A DNA stretch of 64,000 nucleotides from Stenotrophomonas sp. SY1 (GTDB taxonomy: Bacteria > Pseudomonadota > Gammaproteobacteria > Xanthomonadales > Xanthomonadaceae): contig NZ_JAJOYR010000001.1 in assembly GCF_021202945.1 (NCBI RefSeq), positions 1,178,001 through 1,242,000 of the forward strand, given 5' to 3'. The notes below the pieces were generated by a model. That model searched no databases and had not been told where the DNA came from. It was given only the letters and a program-made list of their open reading frames with translations. Position 1 is the stretch's first letter. Each line of letters begins with the position of its first letter. Shown in pieces: positions 62,523-64,000 of this stretch. The position numbers and the translations under genes are program-made.

Positions 62523-62719
62523 TTCCAGTCCGGTCTGATAAGGGATGACCGATGCTAGGTAAAGGTTTCGTTGGGCGGAAAGGACCAGCGGTTATCGCTT
62601 CATGCCCTGCGTTTATTTCAGCTGGTATGGGCGCCAGCCCCACACTCGCCATCCAGCCTGGGCTTTGTCCGGGTACTGTGTAGCCCTGACCGGGCATTGC
62701 CTCCGCCGACCACTTGCTG
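62523..62719. promoter_or_regulatory. cysJ-cysD divergent promoter region
   Basis: This 197-bp spacer should hold both promoters and CysB sites. AT-rich pieces TCTGATAAGGGATGACC and GGTTATCGCTTCATG are candidates, but no exact motif was assigned. Confidence 0.4.
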
Positions 62720-63631
62720 ATGACCGCCAACAGATCCCTGTCCCACCTCGATCGGCTGGAAGCCGAGAGCATCCACATCCTGCGGGAAGTCGCCGCGGCC
62801 TTCGACAACCCGGTGCTGTTGTACTCGGTGGGCAAGGACAGTTCGGTACTGCTGCATCTGCTGATGAAGGCGTTCGCCCCGGGTGTGCCGCCGATTCCGC
62901 TGCTGCACGTGGACACGCGCTGGAAGTTCGGCGAGATGATCGCCTTCCGCGACCGTCGCGTGGCCGAGACCGGCACCGAGCTGCGGGTGCACATCAACCC
63001 GGATGGCATCGCCCAGAACGTCGGCCCGGTGTCGCATGGCCCCAGCGTGCATACCGACGTGATGAAGACCCAGGGCCTGAAGCAGGCATTGGACAAGTGG
63101 AAGTTCGATGCGGCCATCGGCGGTGCGCGTCGCGACGAGGAAAAGTCGCGGGCCAAGGAGCGGGTGTTCTCGTTCCGCAATGACCGCCATCGCTGGGACC
63201 CCAAGAACCAGCGTCCGGAGCTGTGGAACCTGTACAACGCCCGCATCCACCAGGGTGAAAGCGTGCGCGTGTTTCCGCTGTCCAATTGGACCGAGCTGGA
63301 TATCTGGCTCTACATCTACCGCGAAAAGATTCCGGTGGTGCCTCTGTACCTGGCGGCCGAGCGGCCGGTGGTGGAGCGCGATGGCAGCCTGATCATGGTT
63401 GACGACGAACGCCTGCCGCTGCATCCGGGCGAGGTGCCACAACTGCGCAAGGTGCGTTTCCGCACGCTGGGCTGCTATCCGCTGACCGGCGCGATTGAGT
63501 CGGAAGCGGACACGCTGGAAAAAATCATCGCCGAGATGCTGGTGTCCACCAGCTCCGAACGGCAGGGGCGCCTGATCGACCACGACCAGTCCGCCTCGAT
63601 GGAGAAGAAGAAGCTGGAGGGCTATTTCTGA
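62720..63631 (+). CDS. cysD: Sulfate adenylyltransferase subunit 2
   Basis: CysD (303 residues) joins sulfate and ATP to form APS; it is the ATP-pyrophosphatase subunit. The PP-loop is [30 protein letters not shown] and [20 protein letters not shown] are family marks. ATG at 62720 is chosen; a TTG six bases earlier is in frame. Its stop overlaps the cysN start (TGATG). Confidence 0.97.
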   Translation: MTANRSLSHLDRLEAESIHILREVAAAFDNPVLLYSVGKDSSVLLHLLMKAFAPGVPPIPLLHVDTRWKFGEMIAFRDRRVAETGTELRVHINPDGIAQNVGPVSHGPSVHTDVMKTQGLKQALDKWKFDAAIGGARRDEEKSRAKERVFSFRNDRHRWDPKNQRPELWNLYNARIHQGESVRVFPLSNWTELDIWLYIYREKIPVVPLYLAAERPVVERDGSLIMVDDERLPLHPGEVPQLRKVRFRTLGCYPLTGAIESEADTLEKIIAEMLVSTSSERQGRLIDHDQSASMEKKKLEGYF

Positions 63632-64000
63632 TGAGCGCGGTTGCCACTTCTTCCGATATCTCCACTTACCTGCAACAGCACGAATCCAAGCCGCTGCTGC
63701 GCTTCATCACCTGCGGCAGCGTTGATGACGGCAAGAGCACGTTGATCGGCCGCCTGCTGTACGAAAGCAAGCGCCTGTTCGATGACCAACTGGCCGCGCT
63801 GGAGGCCGACAGCCGCCGTCACGGCACGCAGGGCGAACGCATCGATTACGCGTTGCTGCTCGACGGCCTGGCCGCCGAGCGCGAGCAGGGCATCACCATC
63901 GACGTGGCCTATCGTTACTTCGATACCGACCGTCGCAAATACATCGTTGCCGACTGCCCCGGACATGAGCAGTACACCCGCAACATGGCCACCGGCGCTT
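63631..64000 (+). CDS. cysN: Sulfate adenylyltransferase subunit 1 (partial, runs off the window)
   Basis: The first 123 codons are present. The GTPase P-loop [18 protein letters not shown] and [16 protein letters not shown] identify CysN, whose GTP hydrolysis drives APS formation by CysD. Relatives often carry a fused APS kinase (CysNC); that part lies beyond the window and cannot be judged. Confidence 0.93.
   Translation, partial: MSAVATSSDISTYLQQHESKPLLRFITCGSVDDGKSTLIGRLLYESKRLFDDQLAALEADSRRHGTQGERIDYALLLDGLAAEREQGITIDVAYRYFDTDRRKYIVADCPGHEQYTRNMATGA

Overview
The window is a 64 kb piece of a GC-rich gammaproteobacterial chromosome. It is best assigned to the Lysobacterales/Xanthomonadaceae and most probably to Stenotrophomonas. 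The evidence is the gene order (tRNA-tuf-secE-nusG-rpl-rpoBC-str operon), many TonB-dependent receptors, a BlaI/M56-TonB pair, and dispersed short palindromes that start with GTAG and resemble the SMAG repeats described in S. maltophilia. The taxonomic call is inference. No insertion sequence, prophage, integrase or CRISPR array was seen.

Layout. 1-4729: an AT-richer leader with two copies of a DnaA-box element, then a minus-strand phosphorelay (hybrid histidine kinase, membrane-anchored HPt protein, RcsB-like regulator). 4730-5685: a long gap without a supported gene. 5686-7050: an OprB-type porin. 7260-12386: a probable cyanophycin-scavenging locus (TonB receptor, exported cyanophycinase, exported isoaspartyl peptidase). 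12556-31685: the core gene-expression block. It holds tRNA-Tyr, tRNA-Gly, tRNA-Thr, tuf copy 1, tRNA-Trp, secE, nusG, rplKA, rplJL, rpoBC, rpsL, rpsG, fusA and tuf copy 2; the two tuf genes look identical after codon 9. 31991-34541: a BlaI repressor under two TTAC-N4-GTAA operators, an M56 peptidase carrying a TonB C-terminal domain, and a TonB-like lipoprotein. 34581-36243: an S1/P1 nuclease and an OmpW porin with a consensus FNR/ANR box. 36455-47462: a lower-glycolysis group (gap, pgk, HAD phosphatase, pyk, class I fba) with a DUF2339/DUF3999 membrane pair and a GNAT acetyltransferase between gap and pgk. 48138-50276: an M1-type peptidase bracketed by two large inverted repeats, and a macro-domain protein. 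50449-64000: assimilatory sulfate reduction and cysteine synthesis (cysK, cysG, cysB, cysH, cysI, cysJ, cysD, start of cysN). This block is interrupted by a copper-uptake pair (DUF2946 and an OprC-like receptor) and a BLUF photoreceptor.

How the genes work together. The central block supplies RNA polymerase, translation factors and Sec translocase. Gap, Pgk, Pyk and Fba act in glycolysis and gluconeogenesis. CysD/N activate sulfate, CysH reduces PAPS, CysIJ reduces sulfite using siroheme made by CysG, and CysK makes cysteine; CysB is the expected regulator. The cyanophycin genes would import or break down a nitrogen-rich polymer to arginine and aspartate. The points most worth following are the Rcs-like relay with a separate minimal HPt protein, the cyanophycin locus, the tandem BlaI operators with an antirepressor lacking a penicillin sensor, the paired 42-nt inverted repeats around the M1 peptidase gene, and a 9-bp tandem repeat inside cysJ.
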